In this document: positions 16,417 through 25,688 of the stretch, piece after piece
Position numbering within the stretch: position 1 is the stretch's first letter
Layout: the number at the start of each line of letters is the position of its first letter
Assembly (NCBI GenBank): GCA_017515595.1
Contig: JAFWFL010000132.1
Span: forward strand, 1-35,092
Length of the DNA: 35,092 nucleotides
Source of the DNA: Coriobacteriales bacterium
GTDB lineage: Bacteria; Actinomycetota; Coriobacteriia; Coriobacteriales; UMGS124
Reading direction: 5' to 3'
Notes under the pieces: generated by a model
Database searches by the model: none
What the model saw: the letters and a program-made list of their open reading frames with translations, nothing else
Told to the model about the DNA's origin: nothing
Program-made: the position numbers and the translations under genes

Positions 16417-18585
16417 CTAATCTGTAAGCTTGCGCACGAATACGCAGTTTTCTTGGGTGAGGGCGGCTCCGGTTATGGGGTCTATGCGGTAGGGAGTGTG
16501 GTCAAAGGGACCTACGCCATAAGAGTCTTTGCCGGCATGCTGACTCGTGGCGTGCTTGCCTCGGCGGCTTCCGGGGCTTGCGTTGGTAAAGAGGGCCTCG
16601 GGGTGGAGGTTGGGTGTGAGACATGCAAAAGCATGGTCGCTGCCCAGATCAGAGATAACCTCTATAGGGTCTCCCTCGGCAATGCCCAGAGATGTTGCCC
16701 GGGATGAGTTGATCCACACGCTTGCGAGCCGGGAATATGCAGGGTCACCTTCCGAGCCGGTCAGCATACTCGTGGAGGTATGTGATTCAAAGGGGCTGTT
16801 ACCGCTGATGAGCCTGAATGCGCGGTCGCCTTCAATCTCCACAAGAGGAGGCTGCCAAAACGGAACGCGGCCCAGCCCGGCCTGTTCCCAAATGTCACTC
16901 GCAAATTCAATCTTGCCTGAAGGTGTGGTAATAACCGGCTCGCCCGTGCGGCTTATAAGGGGTAACTCGGTATCTGCAAAACCAAATTCTTTGAGCTCAG
17001 CCAAATTAACACCATATGGTGCAATCTGCGCTTTTGCAAGATCATCTACAGAAAAGTCTAGATAGCGCCCCACACCTAAGGCAGAAGCCAAACCGCGGAA
17101 AATCCGGTCAGCCGGACGGGTTTTGGGATTAAGCGGCTTTACAACCCGGTTGCGATAAAAGAGCGAACTGTCACGCGAGCCTACACCCCGGTCACATTCC
17201 AAAAACGTTACATCGGGCAGAATATAGTCAGAGAGCAGGGCGGTTTCGCTCATGCGGATATCTATGGTAACCAGCAAGTCAAGTTTGCCGAGTATGTGCG
17301 ACCAATCCTGCGCATTGCCGTATCCCATAGCAGGGTTTGAGGCATAGGCAATAAGCGCATGGATTTCGCCGAGTTCAATTGACTCGCCAATGGTTGTACA
17401 AAGACCGTCGCGGGCGTCTGCAAGCGGGTAGCGGCTTGCTCCCGCTTTGGGAACCTGCGGCACAGCAGGTGTGGGAAACTGCAGTTCATCAAGGGTGCCA
17501 AGAGGAATATCGCAGGGAGGATTGAGACATCCCCCTTCATGTCCGTAGCAGCCGAGAAGGGCGTTTAGGAGCGCTATCATGCGGGTAGTTTGCGTTGAAT
17601 TGGCATATGCGGTGCCAATTCCTCCATGGAGACCGGCATCAATAACCGCCTGAGGGCGTGCCTTCGCAAGGTTATGTGCAACCTCCCGTATTTGAGCCGC
17701 AGGTATATCGCATAATTCCTCAGCCCACTCGGCGGTATAGGGATTCATGGCTTGGACAAATTCATCAAACCCTGAAGTATATCTTTCAACAAATGCATGG
17801 TCATAAAGCTCTTTGTCTATAAGCTCATGTGCGAGTGCAAGCAAAAATGCCAGATCATAGCCCGGCCGCACCATAAGCCAGGCAGAAGCAAGATTACCTG
17901 TTGAGGTGTTTCGTGGATCTACTGAGATAATACGCGCCCCGCGCAACCGTGCCTTTTCCACAAGGTTTGCCTGCTCGGTGCTCGAAGAATCAATAGCCGA
18001 GCGGCCCATATAGACAACGCATTGGGCATGTTCAATGTCTGTCTCGGGGCTGTACCCTAACGTATGCTCCCAGGCAGTTATGCGGCTCGCCTCGCACGCA
18101 GCATCAACGCCATAGAAGTTTGGTGAGCCCAGAGCATATAACAGGCGCTTCGCATACTCAGAAAAATACGCCGAGAGTCCCGTTGTACAGGCAAGAGTAG
18201 TTGCTCCGTGCGTACCGATTACCTGTTGCACACGAGCAGCAATTTCGCGATAAGCGCTGTCCCAGCCAATAGGCTCAAATTCACCGGACGATGTCCTCTT
18301 AAGCGGCTCAACAATGCGGTCTTCTTGTGTCCAGGGAAGCCTGAGCCTGCGCTTACCGCGACCGCAAAGACGGTCTGTACGGCAAGGGTGGCCGGCAACA
18401 GGAAAAGTGGCAAATACGTGGCCGGCGTCATCAATATTGGCATAAAAGGCGCACTCCGAGGGACATCCGCTGCATACCGTTACAACGGGACCGTTTGCAT
18501 CAGACAAAGATGCCGGCTGCCTGTATGGATCATGCCTTGATGTACGCCCTGCATGAGGCGCTTGGTGAGATGACGGACTGACCAT
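16417..18585 (-). CDS. Molybdopterin oxidoreductase, PsrA/PhsA-like, without partner subunits
   Basis: The 722-residue protein belongs to the DMSO reductase family. An N-terminal [4Fe-4S] motif is visible (CSGCPSEC, then LCGRG), and the molybdenum ligand is probably the Cys in DAACEASRITAWEHTLG. There is no UGA and so no selenocysteine. MSETALLSDYILPDVTFLE resembles the corresponding segment of PsrA/PhsA polysulfide and thiosulfate reductases. The C-terminal cofactor-binding domain is complete. No Tat signal is seen, so it is probably cytoplasmic. No iron-sulfur or membrane subunit lies beside it. The start at 18585 follows GAGGAGG; the frame open to 18753 runs through tRNA-Sec and is not real. 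The gene follows the selC terminator, so it may have its own promoter. The substrate is unknown. Confidence 0.85.
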   Translation of the reverse strand: MVSPSSHQAPHAGRTSRHDPYRQPASLSDANGPVVTVCSGCPSECAFYANIDDAGHVFATFPVAGHPCRTDRLCGRGKRRLRLPWTQEDRIVEPLKRTSSGEFEPIGWDSAYREIAARVQQVIGTHGATTLACTTGLSAYFSEYAKRLLYALGSPNFYGVDAACEASRITAWEHTLGYSPETDIEHAQCVVYMGRSAIDSSSTEQANLVEKARLRGARIISVDPRNTSTGNLASAWLMVRPGYDLAFLLALAHELIDKELYDHAFVERYTSGFDEFVQAMNPYTAEWAEELCDIPAAQIREVAHNLAKARPQAVIDAGLHGGIGTAYANSTQTTRMIALLNALLGCYGHEGGCLNPPCDIPLGTLDELQFPTPAVPQVPKAGASRYPLADARDGLCTTIGESIELGEIHALIAYASNPAMGYGNAQDWSHILGKLDLLVTIDIRMSETALLSDYILPDVTFLECDRGVGSRDSSLFYRNRVVKPLNPKTRPADRIFRGLASALGVGRYLDFSVDDLAKAQIAPYGVNLAELKEFGFADTELPLISRTGEPVITTPSGKIEFASDIWEQAGLGRVPFWQPPLVEIEGDRAFRLISGNSPFESHTSTSMLTGSEGDPAYSRLASVWINSSRATSLGIAEGDPIEVISDLGSDHAFACLTPNLHPEALFTNASPGSRRGKHATSQHAGKDSYGVGPFDHTPYRIDPITGAALTQENCVFVRKLTD
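16418..16470 (-). repeat. Inverted copy of the molybdoenzyme 3' end (partner of 10943-10995)
   Basis: This segment, the last codons of the molybdoenzyme gene, is the intact arm of a 53-bp inverted repeat. The other arm is the remnant at 10943-10995 (49 of 53 identical). Together they flank the L,D-transpeptidase, AAA+ and MMPL genes. Confidence 0.85.
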
Positions 18586-18615
18586 ACGCCTCCTCAGAAT
18601 AGCTCTTTTAACAGT

Positions 18616-18652
18616 AAAAAGCGCGCCTTGAAACAGGTTTTTCAAGGCGCGC
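18616..18652 (-). terminator. Rho-independent terminator after tRNA-Sec
   Basis: A 13-bp perfect stem (GCGCGCCTTGAAA with its complement, 18621-18652) is followed on the minus strand by five T (18616-18620). It lies 12 bases after the CCA end of tRNA-Sec and separates the sel genes from the molybdoenzyme gene. Confidence 0.92.
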
Positions 18653-18664
18653 CAATAAGCAACA

Positions 18665-18761
18665 TGGCGGAGACGTATGCGAATCGAACACATCCAAGGC
18701 GCTCTGCACGTCTCGCAACGGTTTTGAAGACCGCGGCACCCACCAGGGCACATCCGCCTCC
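18665..18761 (-). tRNA. selC: tRNA-Sec (anticodon UCA)
   Basis: The 97-nt tRNA decodes UGA as selenocysteine. The anticodon UCA lies at 18725-18727 in a 7-base loop. It has the features unique to tRNA-Sec: an extended acceptor stem (seven pairs including one G-U, with G-A at the eighth), a 6-bp D-stem closed by a UGGU loop, a long variable arm, and a T-arm with loop UUCGAUU. The discriminator G and CCA are encoded. It sits 60 bases after selB on the same strand and ends in its own terminator. In-frame UGA codons that need it are present in selD and fdnG in this window. Confidence 0.97.
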
Positions 18762-18821
18762 ACGTGAGGAGGAATCATAGCATTCTCAAAGATCAATCCA
18801 AACTGCAATTTCGGTAAACGG

Positions 18822-20786
18822 TTATTCATGGAGTTTGCGGAGGTTCTGGTCTGCGGGGTCGCGCTCGGTGAGGCCAATGCGATCGAGGTGTTCTAGCAGG
18901 GGGAGTGCGTATTTGCGCGAAAGGCCAAGGGCTTCTCGGAGTTCGCTTGCGGTGGCTGAGCCGGTTGGTTCAATAGTTTTTCGCACGAGAGTACATGCTT
19001 GTTCAAAGGCGCTGCTTGCAAGGTAGTAGTTTTTCTCGATACGCTCAGCCTTGCCTTGTTCAACAAGGGTACGCATGCCGCGGAGAACTTCATCCGGAGA
19101 AATACCCAGCTCAGGGGCAAGTTCATCGGTAAAGAGAGCTGCGATACCCTTTTTCTCAAGAGCGCTTTCAACCGTTTGAGCAAGCCCGTCAAGACGTTTT
19201 TGCAGACGTTCCACTACAGCAGCGCTTGCGACATTCGAGCCGAACCTCTTAGCAATGCCGCGTTCTATTGCAGCATCAATTAATGCCGAGAAAACCTCTT
19301 CTGAAGCTCTGGGATAGGACTTATCGCGAAGCGTTAACGCAGGTAGGCCCTCATGGTGGGGATCTTTGGCAGCCTCAGAAAGCACAGATTCAATATGCTT
19401 AAGGCACTCTGCAAGATTTTGAGATGTTGTATAACAAAAACCATCCTGACCACACGGGAGACTGCAAACAGAACCGGCGGCAACAAGCTCTGAAAGCATG
19501 GCTTCTACACGGGCAGGCGGTTCATCAAGAACTTTCTCGATATCAGCAGCATACAAAGGCAGAAGCGACGCATCCACACAACTTATAATACCGGTGTTGA
19601 TATCGCCCTTAGCTTGGGCTTTCAAAAGAGCGTGTTCTGCAGAGCTTAGAGATGTACGCCGTGCAACGCGCGAAAGCAATACCTCTCCTCCGCCCACAAG
19701 CTCAACGGGTGAATAGGCCATAACCACAAATCTGTCATGCGCTCGTACCACGAGAGGTTCTTCGAGGCGAATCTGTGCAAAAACCGTTTCACCGGGCATA
19801 ATGGTTTCTGCGCCATCAAATAAGAGAATGCGGCCAAGCGCTTCTGAGGTTCCCGTGCATACATGCACGCGTTCGCCTGAAGTAAGCGGCTCGGGCGAGT
19901 CTTCCCGGCCTAACCAGGAGATTTGTGCATCAAAGCGGTCATGCGCTTCGAGTGCACCGGGAGCTCCTACTGTACAGCCGCGCGGGACATCTTCTAAACT
20001 CAGCCCCGCAAGGTTAACAGCAGTGCGCTGTCCGGCCAGAGCCTCGTCAACATCTAAGCCATGTACCTGAATACTTCTGATTTTTGCACGAGCAGCACCG
20101 GGCACAATCTCAACAGCATCTCCCGGCTTCATGCTGCCGGAGCGGAGCGTACCCGTTACGACTGCACCAATACCTGCAAGATTAAACGCACGGTCAACCG
20201 GCAAACGGGCAGGAAGGCCCAAACGCCGTTCCACTACTCCGCTCGCAAGTACGCTTTCTACCTGGTCTTCGAGCGCCCGGGCAACATCCTCCACGCCCAT
20301 TCCTGTTCTCGCAGAAACAGGAATGACCGCAGATCCCGCAAAAGTTGTGGTACCAAGAAACTCTTCAATATCTGCCTGAACCAAGCCAAGCCAATCAGGG
20401 TCATCAATAAGATCGCACTTTGTAAGAGCTACTACCATGTGTTTTACGCCCACAAGCTCAAGAATGCGCAGGTGTTCCCGGGTCTGGGGCATGATTCCGT
20501 CATCTGCAGCAATCACCAGCAGGGCTACATCAACTCCCGTGGCGCCTGCCACCATTGCTCGCACATAGTGCTCGTGACCCGGGACATCCACCAAACCAAC
20601 CTCGTGACCACCGGGGAGTTTTAAGTTTGCAAATCCCAGGTCAATGGTGATACCGCGTGCTTTTTCCTGAGGAAGACGGTCAGGGTCTGTGCCGGTGAGC
20701 GCCAGTACCAAAGCGCTCTTACCATGGTCAACATGCCCGGCTGTGCCTACAATGACCGGGGTTTCTCGGCCAAAAAACTCACTCAT
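18822..20786 (-). CDS. selB: Selenocysteine-specific elongation factor SelB
   Basis: The 654-residue GTPase brings Sec-tRNA to the ribosome at UGA codons followed by a bSECIS hairpin. The EF-Tu-like part shows G1 GHVDHGKS, the switch region ARGITIDLGFA, DVPGHE and TKCD. Domains 2 and 3 follow, then about 270 residues of four winged helices that bind the mRNA hairpin. Length is usual for the family. Its ATG overlaps the selA stop codon by one base (TGATG), so the two are translationally coupled. It is the third gene of selD-selA-selB-selC. Confidence 0.97.
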   Translation of the reverse strand: MSEFFGRETPVIVGTAGHVDHGKSALVLALTGTDPDRLPQEKARGITIDLGFANLKLPGGHEVGLVDVPGHEHYVRAMVAGATGVDVALLVIAADDGIMPQTREHLRILELVGVKHMVVALTKCDLIDDPDWLGLVQADIEEFLGTTTFAGSAVIPVSARTGMGVEDVARALEDQVESVLASGVVERRLGLPARLPVDRAFNLAGIGAVVTGTLRSGSMKPGDAVEIVPGAARAKIRSIQVHGLDVDEALAGQRTAVNLAGLSLEDVPRGCTVGAPGALEAHDRFDAQISWLGREDSPEPLTSGERVHVCTGTSEALGRILLFDGAETIMPGETVFAQIRLEEPLVVRAHDRFVVMAYSPVELVGGGEVLLSRVARRTSLSSAEHALLKAQAKGDINTGIISCVDASLLPLYAADIEKVLDEPPARVEAMLSELVAAGSVCSLPCGQDGFCYTTSQNLAECLKHIESVLSEAAKDPHHEGLPALTLRDKSYPRASEEVFSALIDAAIERGIAKRFGSNVASAAVVERLQKRLDGLAQTVESALEKKGIAALFTDELAPELGISPDEVLRGMRTLVEQGKAERIEKNYYLASSAFEQACTLVRKTIEPTGSATASELREALGLSRKYALPLLEHLDRIGLTERDPADQNLRKLHE

Positions 20787-22315
20787 CAGGAATTCTCCTT
20801 TGTGCCTGTGGCGGCCAAGAGGTAGAGAATAATCAATACAAGAGCATCTACCAGGTCATCTTCATCTCTGTCATCCACAAGCGTACGAACATCAGCCACA
20901 AGTTCTCCCGCATTTACCCGTGTCACAACGGGACGGGCGGGATCTTTGATGAGCTTCATTCGCCAAGTTTCCGCATCAGGGATATTTGGCTCAAGGCATG
21001 CAAGACGCAGCGTCCACGTGGGCAGTTCTTCTGTGGGAAGCGCACCGCCTCCGGTATACGAGGTGCCAGCTGCAACTTTGAGGACACAGGGACCGCAGAC
21101 AAGACGCTCGTTTGCTTCATCGGGAATAACTGAAATTCCCTGCTCAATAAGCGTCCCCAAACAGCGGGCGAGAATACCGCAGGCACGCTTATGCAGTTCA
21201 TCCTGGGTAGCCGAGAGCATCCTCAATACAGGGACGTTGGCCCAGGGTTTCTCGGCATCAAGGTATTCGCGCAGAACGGCTTCAAGACCGGCCAAGGTGA
21301 GTTTATCAGGGCGGAAGGCACGCATGAGCGGGTTATTGCGCAAGCGCTCAATGCATTGGGCTTTGCCGAGAATGATGCCGGCCTGCGTTGCCCCTAAGAG
21401 CTTATCGCCCGAGCAGCTCACAATATCAATACCTGCAGCAAGCGACTGGATGGGCGTGTGTTCCCCTGCACCAATGCCTGTGCGGGCTAGATCAACGAGT
21501 GAACCCGAGCCCTGGTCTTCATACATGAGCACCCCGTGTTCATGGGCAAACTGCGCAAGGGCAGCGGCATCTACCTCTTCATGAAAACCCACCACGCGGT
21601 AGTTAGAGGGGTGCACCTTAAGTACCATTGAAGTCTCGGGCGTAAGTGCGCGCTCATAGTCTTTGAGATGGGTTTTGTTGGTGGTACCCACCTCTTTCAT
21701 AACAGCGCCGCTCAACTCCATAATATCTGGAATACGGAAGGAACCACCAATCTCTACAAGCTCACCGCGGCTCACAAGCGCCTCTTGTCCGCGCGCAAAC
21801 TCGTTGAGTACGAGCATAACGGCAGCGGCATTGTTGTTAACCACAACGGCGGCTTCTGCACCGGTGAGCTCGCAAAGGAGGTTCGCCACCAAGTCATGGC
21901 GGCTTCCACGTGCGCCGGTCGCCACATCAAACTCTAAGGTAGAGTAATGGCTCGCAACATTGGCAATATGCCGGGCAGCCCTCTGCGAAAGCGGCGCACG
22001 CCCAAGGTTTGTATGGATAACTACGCCCGTTGCATTAACCGCACACCTCAGATTATGCCGGGCTTCTGCAGCAACGGCTTCAGCTGCCGCAGTAATAAGC
22101 TCATCGCGGGTACGCGGCGCAAGACCGCTCCGAATGCGCGCACGCTCACGGTCAAGGCTTGCCCGGACCGCACAAAGCGCCAAATTGTGCGGTGCATCAC
22201 CCTGGGCCGCCGCTACGCGAGCCTCTGCAAGCAAATCATCTACCCTCGGCAGAGCACGCAAGGCCTCGAGCATTGCATCAGTGCAGGCAGGGCAAGCGCC
22301 GGGCGCTTTGGTCAT
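20786..22315 (-). CDS. selA: L-seryl-tRNA(Sec) selenium transferase SelA
   Basis: The 509-residue PLP enzyme converts Ser-tRNA-Sec to Sec-tRNA-Sec with selenophosphate. An N-terminal helical domain is followed by a fold-type I aminotransferase core. GVVIHTNLGRAPLS, VVNNNAAAVML, and the PLP lysine in SCSGDKLLGATQAG are visible. ATG at 22315 is preferred because GGGAGG lies 7 bases upstream; the frame open further to 22396 has no such site. The selD stop is 133 bases upstream. SelA overlaps SelB by one base. Confidence 0.97.
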   Translation of the reverse strand: MTKAPGACPACTDAMLEALRALPRVDDLLAEARVAAAQGDAPHNLALCAVRASLDRERARIRSGLAPRTRDELITAAAEAVAAEARHNLRCAVNATGVVIHTNLGRAPLSQRAARHIANVASHYSTLEFDVATGARGSRHDLVANLLCELTGAEAAVVVNNNAAAVMLVLNEFARGQEALVSRGELVEIGGSFRIPDIMELSGAVMKEVGTTNKTHLKDYERALTPETSMVLKVHPSNYRVVGFHEEVDAAALAQFAHEHGVLMYEDQGSGSLVDLARTGIGAGEHTPIQSLAAGIDIVSCSGDKLLGATQAGIILGKAQCIERLRNNPLMRAFRPDKLTLAGLEAVLREYLDAEKPWANVPVLRMLSATQDELHKRACGILARCLGTLIEQGISVIPDEANERLVCGPCVLKVAAGTSYTGGGALPTEELPTWTLRLACLEPNIPDAETWRMKLIKDPARPVVTRVNAGELVADVRTLVDDRDEDDLVDALVLIILYLLAATGTKENS

Positions 22316-22448
22316 GAATTTACCTCCCAAGTAAAAAGCCCTCAAACATACCCACAACCAAACCATGGGCTTATGAGAGGACTTGTTGTAAACCAATCCT
22401 TTATTTGGGTCTGCTAACCCTAGGAATACTATTTTATTCTAACGATTT

Positions 22449-23561
22449 TTAGAAGAATCGTACCAGAGGCTTCCCTTCCTCAAAAGTACCAATACAAGCG
22501 GTAATCGGAACACGAGCCTCTCTTAAACTCACCTCAAAATCACAAGCTGCTTCAGGAGCAATTGCTACCAAGAGGCCTCCGGAGGTTTGCGGGTCACACA
22601 CTATGTTGAGAATTGTTTCTTTTGGGGCTACTGCCTCAGATACCTCAACTGTTACAAATTCCTCTGCCCACGCTTTGATGTCCCGGGTTTTACCAGGCAT
22701 TACGCTGTTCTGCGCAAGGCCAAACGCATGCGGGAGCAAAGGCACCCTCTCAAAACTAATGGCCGCGCTACACCCGCTCGCCTCACACATCTCATGCACA
22801 TGGCCCGCGAGCGCAAAACCGGTAAGATCAGTACACGCGTGAACAAAGCCCTTCTCGGCATATGCGCGCACTACATTACCTGCAGCTGCGTTGAGCGTTG
22901 CCATAGACTCTATTGCCGGACGGGCCTCGTCCTCAGAAATAACTCCGCGCTTTAGCCCGGTTGACACAAGACCCGTGCCCACCGCTTTTGTTAAAAAGAG
23001 CACATCGCCGGGACGCGCGCCGGCATTGCGTAACAGTCTTGAAGGATTGACAACGCCCATTACCGAAAGACCAAACTTGGGCTCGGAATCCTCTATGGTA
23101 TGCCCGCCGGCTACGAGCACACCGGCTTCGCGGCAGACATCAGCTGCACCGCGCAGTACATCACCCGTAACCTCGAGTCCCAGCGCTTTGGGGAACGCCG
23201 TGAGGTTGAGCGCGACGCGCGGCTCTGCACCCATGGCGTAGATATCACTCAAAGCATTCGCCGCAGCCACGCGTCCAAAGTCATAGGGCTCATCAACAAT
23301 GGGTGTAAAGAAGTCGCAGGTAAGAACTACTGCGACATCATCAGTAAGTTTATACACCGCAGCGTCATCATTGGTCTCGGTGCCCACAAGCAGATTGGGA
23401 TCGGCAAACGAGCCAATACTTGCAATATTCATAAGTGCCGAGAGGTCCGCCGGACCCCACTTTGCTGCTCAACCAGCCTTACTCGAAAGCTGCGTAAGCC
23501 TCAGCTTTTCTGCATCTGGAACATCATTTTTAGCATTGCACGTACTTCCGCAATCGCCCAT
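22449..23561 (-). CDS. selD: Selenophosphate synthetase SelD, itself a selenoprotein (Sec31)
   Basis: The enzyme makes selenophosphate from selenide and ATP. The full gene needs read-through of an in-frame UGA at 23469-23471 (codon 31). The sequence around it, LTQLSSKAG-U-AAKWGPADL, aligns with the conserved G-C/U-x-x-K catalytic motif of SelD, so Sec stands for the nucleophilic Cys and the next Lys is the catalytic one. The ORF that begins at MNIAS (23432) lacks the catalytic site. The 370-residue length is normal for the family. The ATG at 23561 has GGGAGA upstream. ATP-binding segments such as TNDDAAVY, TCDFFTPIVD and ALSDIYAMGA follow. Residues 2-20 are Cys-containing and hydrophilic. SelD here depends on its own product. 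Confidence 0.93.
23433..23471 (-). promoter_or_regulatory. Candidate bSECIS hairpin of selD
   Basis: The UGA (23469-23471) is followed six bases later by a hairpin: outer AAGUG/CACUU arms (23458-23462 and 23433-23437) and an inner 7-bp stem GGGGUCC/GGACCUC around a 3-base GGC loop. The distance from UGA to the apex, about 18 bases, is in the range for bacterial SECIS elements. The loop differs from the fdnG one. Confidence 0.7.
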
Positions 23562-23694
23562 ACATCTTTCTCCCGGTATCGTCACCATGTTATTACTTCT
23601 CTAAGAAAAAATTATACTCATTTCTCGAAACTCTGCCTTCATTATATGCAATAATACACATCAATGCTTGCTGTGATGTCCCTTGGGAGGGGAA

Positions 23695-24861
23695 ATGACG
23701 CAATCGCATTCTTACAATGAGGCTTGCAAGCCTCTCTATTTGCATGCGTCAGCCGAGAATACCTCGAGTACCGGCGACGATACCGGTGTGACCTTGGAGC
23801 AGGAGTTATCTCAACAAAGCACAGACTCCTCTTTACCTGCAGAAGTTACGTCGCACCGCAGGACAACCATCATTATCATTTGCCTCGGCGTACTCTGCTT
23901 AATCGCGGCAGGGGTTTCGCTTTTGCTCGGTCGTTTTCCCATCTCACCGAGCAATGCAATCCGCATGCTCATAAACAGCATCCCCTTTGTAACCATTGAC
24001 CCCACATGGACCAACCAGGAATCAGCACTCTTTTTTAACGTACGTCTGCCGAGAATTGTCATGGCAATGCTCGTGGGATGCTGCCTTTCTGCCGCAGGAG
24101 CAGCTTACCAGGGGACATTCCAAAACCCTCTGACTTCGCCCGATATCCTAGGCGCTTCTCAAGGAGCTGCCCTCGGAGCGGCAATCGCTATCTTGCTGGG
24201 CCTCACCTCGCTCCAGGTGAGCTTCATGGCATTCGCGTTTTCTATAATCGCGGTTCTATTGGTGCTTGTAGTAGCAAGCCATGCAAAGGGTAACCGCGTG
24301 CTGGTGGTGGTACTCTCAGGCGTTATGGTGAGTTCGCTCATGAGTGCGGGTGTCTCGTATGCCAAGCTTGTAGCTGACCCTACCGACCAGCTTCCCTCTA
24401 TCACCTATTGGCTCATGGGCTCTTTAACCGGTGTGCACTTCTCGGACATAACGCTTGTCTTACTGCCCATGTCTGTTGGCCTTGTGGTTCTCTTTGCTCT
24501 GCGCTGGAAAATTAACATCCTTACCATGGGAGATGAAGAAGCTCAGACAATGGGAGTCAATGCCAAAGCGGTTCGCATTGCGGTCATCATCGCAGCAACG
24601 CTGGTAACGGCATCGAGCGTCGCAGTTACCGGCATGATTGGCTGGGTGGGTTTGGTTATTCCGCACCTTTCGCGTATGCTCGTTGGGCCAGATTACCGCA
24701 GGCTTCTCCCCGCTTCCATGCTTATGGGTGCGGCATTTTTGCTGATAGTTGATGACGTGAGCAGGCTCATCTCTACCTCAGAAATCCCCATTGGCATTCT
24801 CACGGCATTTGTAGGTGCACCTTTCTTCCTCTACTTGATTACGAGGAGGAATACCGCATGA
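23695..24861 (+). CDS. FecCD-type ABC transporter permease
   Basis: An inner-membrane permease of 388 residues with a hydrophilic N-terminal extension of about 60 residues before the first transmembrane segment. FecCD/BtuC family features are clear: RLPRIVMAMLVGCCLSAAGA, FQNPLTSPDILGASQGAALG, the coupling-helix region, and GWVGLVIPHLSRMLVGPDYR. The fold has about ten helices and functions as a dimer. The ATG follows GGGAGGGGAA. The ATPase gene overlaps its end by four bases (ATGA). The family imports siderophores, cobalamin or, in the MolBCA branch, molybdate/tungstate. Context next to molybdoenzyme genes favours the last (inference). Confidence 0.92.
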   Translation: MTQSHSYNEACKPLYLHASAENTSSTGDDTGVTLEQELSQQSTDSSLPAEVTSHRRTTIIIICLGVLCLIAAGVSLLLGRFPISPSNAIRMLINSIPFVTIDPTWTNQESALFFNVRLPRIVMAMLVGCCLSAAGAAYQGTFQNPLTSPDILGASQGAALGAAIAILLGLTSLQVSFMAFAFSIIAVLLVLVVASHAKGNRVLVVVLSGVMVSSLMSAGVSYAKLVADPTDQLPSITYWLMGSLTGVHFSDITLVLLPMSVGLVVLFALRWKINILTMGDEEAQTMGVNAKAVRIAVIIAATLVTASSVAVTGMIGWVGLVIPHLSRMLVGPDYRRLLPASMLMGAAFLLIVDDVSRLISTSEIPIGILTAFVGAPFFLYLITRRNTA

Positions 24862-25664
24862 GCATTGTAGTAAAGGATCTCTCGTTTGCTTACGGCAACC
24901 ATGAGATATTGCACAATATCAGCTTCGAAATCCCTGACCGTACGCTTGTAAATGTGTTAGGACATAACGGCGTGGGCAAGTCTACCCTGTTCAAGTGTAT
25001 TCTCGGCCTCGAATCGGGCTACACGGGCACTATCATTATCAACGGACACGATGCCCGCAGCTTGGGCATCAGAGAGCGTGCCCGCGAAATTGCATACATC
25101 CCGCAAACTCATTCAAGCGTCTATGATTATGACGTTATTGACGTAGTTATGATGAGCACCGGTGCTGACCTTGGTGTATTGGGACAGCCAAAACATACCC
25201 ACGTTGAGCGGGCGTACGATGCGCTTAATAAAGTTGGCGTCGCAACTTTGGCTCGCAGGCCTTACACCAAAATCTCCGGCGGAGAACAGCAGCTTGTACT
25301 CATTGCGCGTGCCATTGCACAAAACGCGCGTACCATTATTATGGATGAGCCCACGAGCTCCCTCGATTTTGGCAATACCGTACGCGTACTCACCTGTGTA
25401 CGCGAGCTTGCCCGGCAGGGTCTGAGCATTGTGCAATCAACCCATCAACCTGATCATGCATTTTTGTATTCCGACAAGACTCTCGTTATTGATGACGGCC
25501 GAGTTTGGGCATTCGGCGATCCTAAAGACGTCATCACGAGCGAAATGGTAAAAGCTATTTACTGCGTAGACGTCGAAGTCAATTCTTTATACGGTGATAC
25601 GGTACGCGTTTGCGTGCCTGTTCATGCGGCACAGCACGGCAAGCAAGATTTAAAAAGTACTTGA
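24858..25664 (+). CDS. ABC transporter ATP-binding protein
   Basis: The 268-residue ATPase of the FecCD-type importer has Walker A GHNGVGKST, Q-loop at YIPQTH, signature SGGEQQLV, Walker B IIMDEPTSSLD and the H-loop STHQPDHA. It overlaps the permease by four bases, so the two are co-translated, and the binding protein follows 24 bases after its stop. It powers import of the ligand held by the binding protein. Confidence 0.94.
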   Translation: MSIVVKDLSFAYGNHEILHNISFEIPDRTLVNVLGHNGVGKSTLFKCILGLESGYTGTIIINGHDARSLGIRERAREIAYIPQTHSSVYDYDVIDVVMMSTGADLGVLGQPKHTHVERAYDALNKVGVATLARRPYTKISGGEQQLVLIARAIAQNARTIIMDEPTSSLDFGNTVRVLTCVRELARQGLSIVQSTHQPDHAFLYSDKTLVIDDGRVWAFGDPKDVITSEMVKAIYCVDVEVNSLYGDTVRVCVPVHAAQHGKQDLKST

Positions 25665-25688
25665 TATGACAAGAAAGGAAGGCATGTT

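Noticed and set aside
16417-18753. Molybdoenzyme start at 18753
   Set aside because: The extra codons run through tRNA-Sec and its terminator; the ATG at 18585 has GAGGAGG upstream.
20061-20624. 187-codon plus-strand ORF opposite selB
   Set aside because: It is antisense to the well-supported SelB GTPase domain and has no recognisable product or ribosome-binding site.
22449-23432. SelD starting at MNIAS
   Set aside because: That start lacks the catalytic G-U-x-x-K motif, which is found in frame upstream through the UGA.
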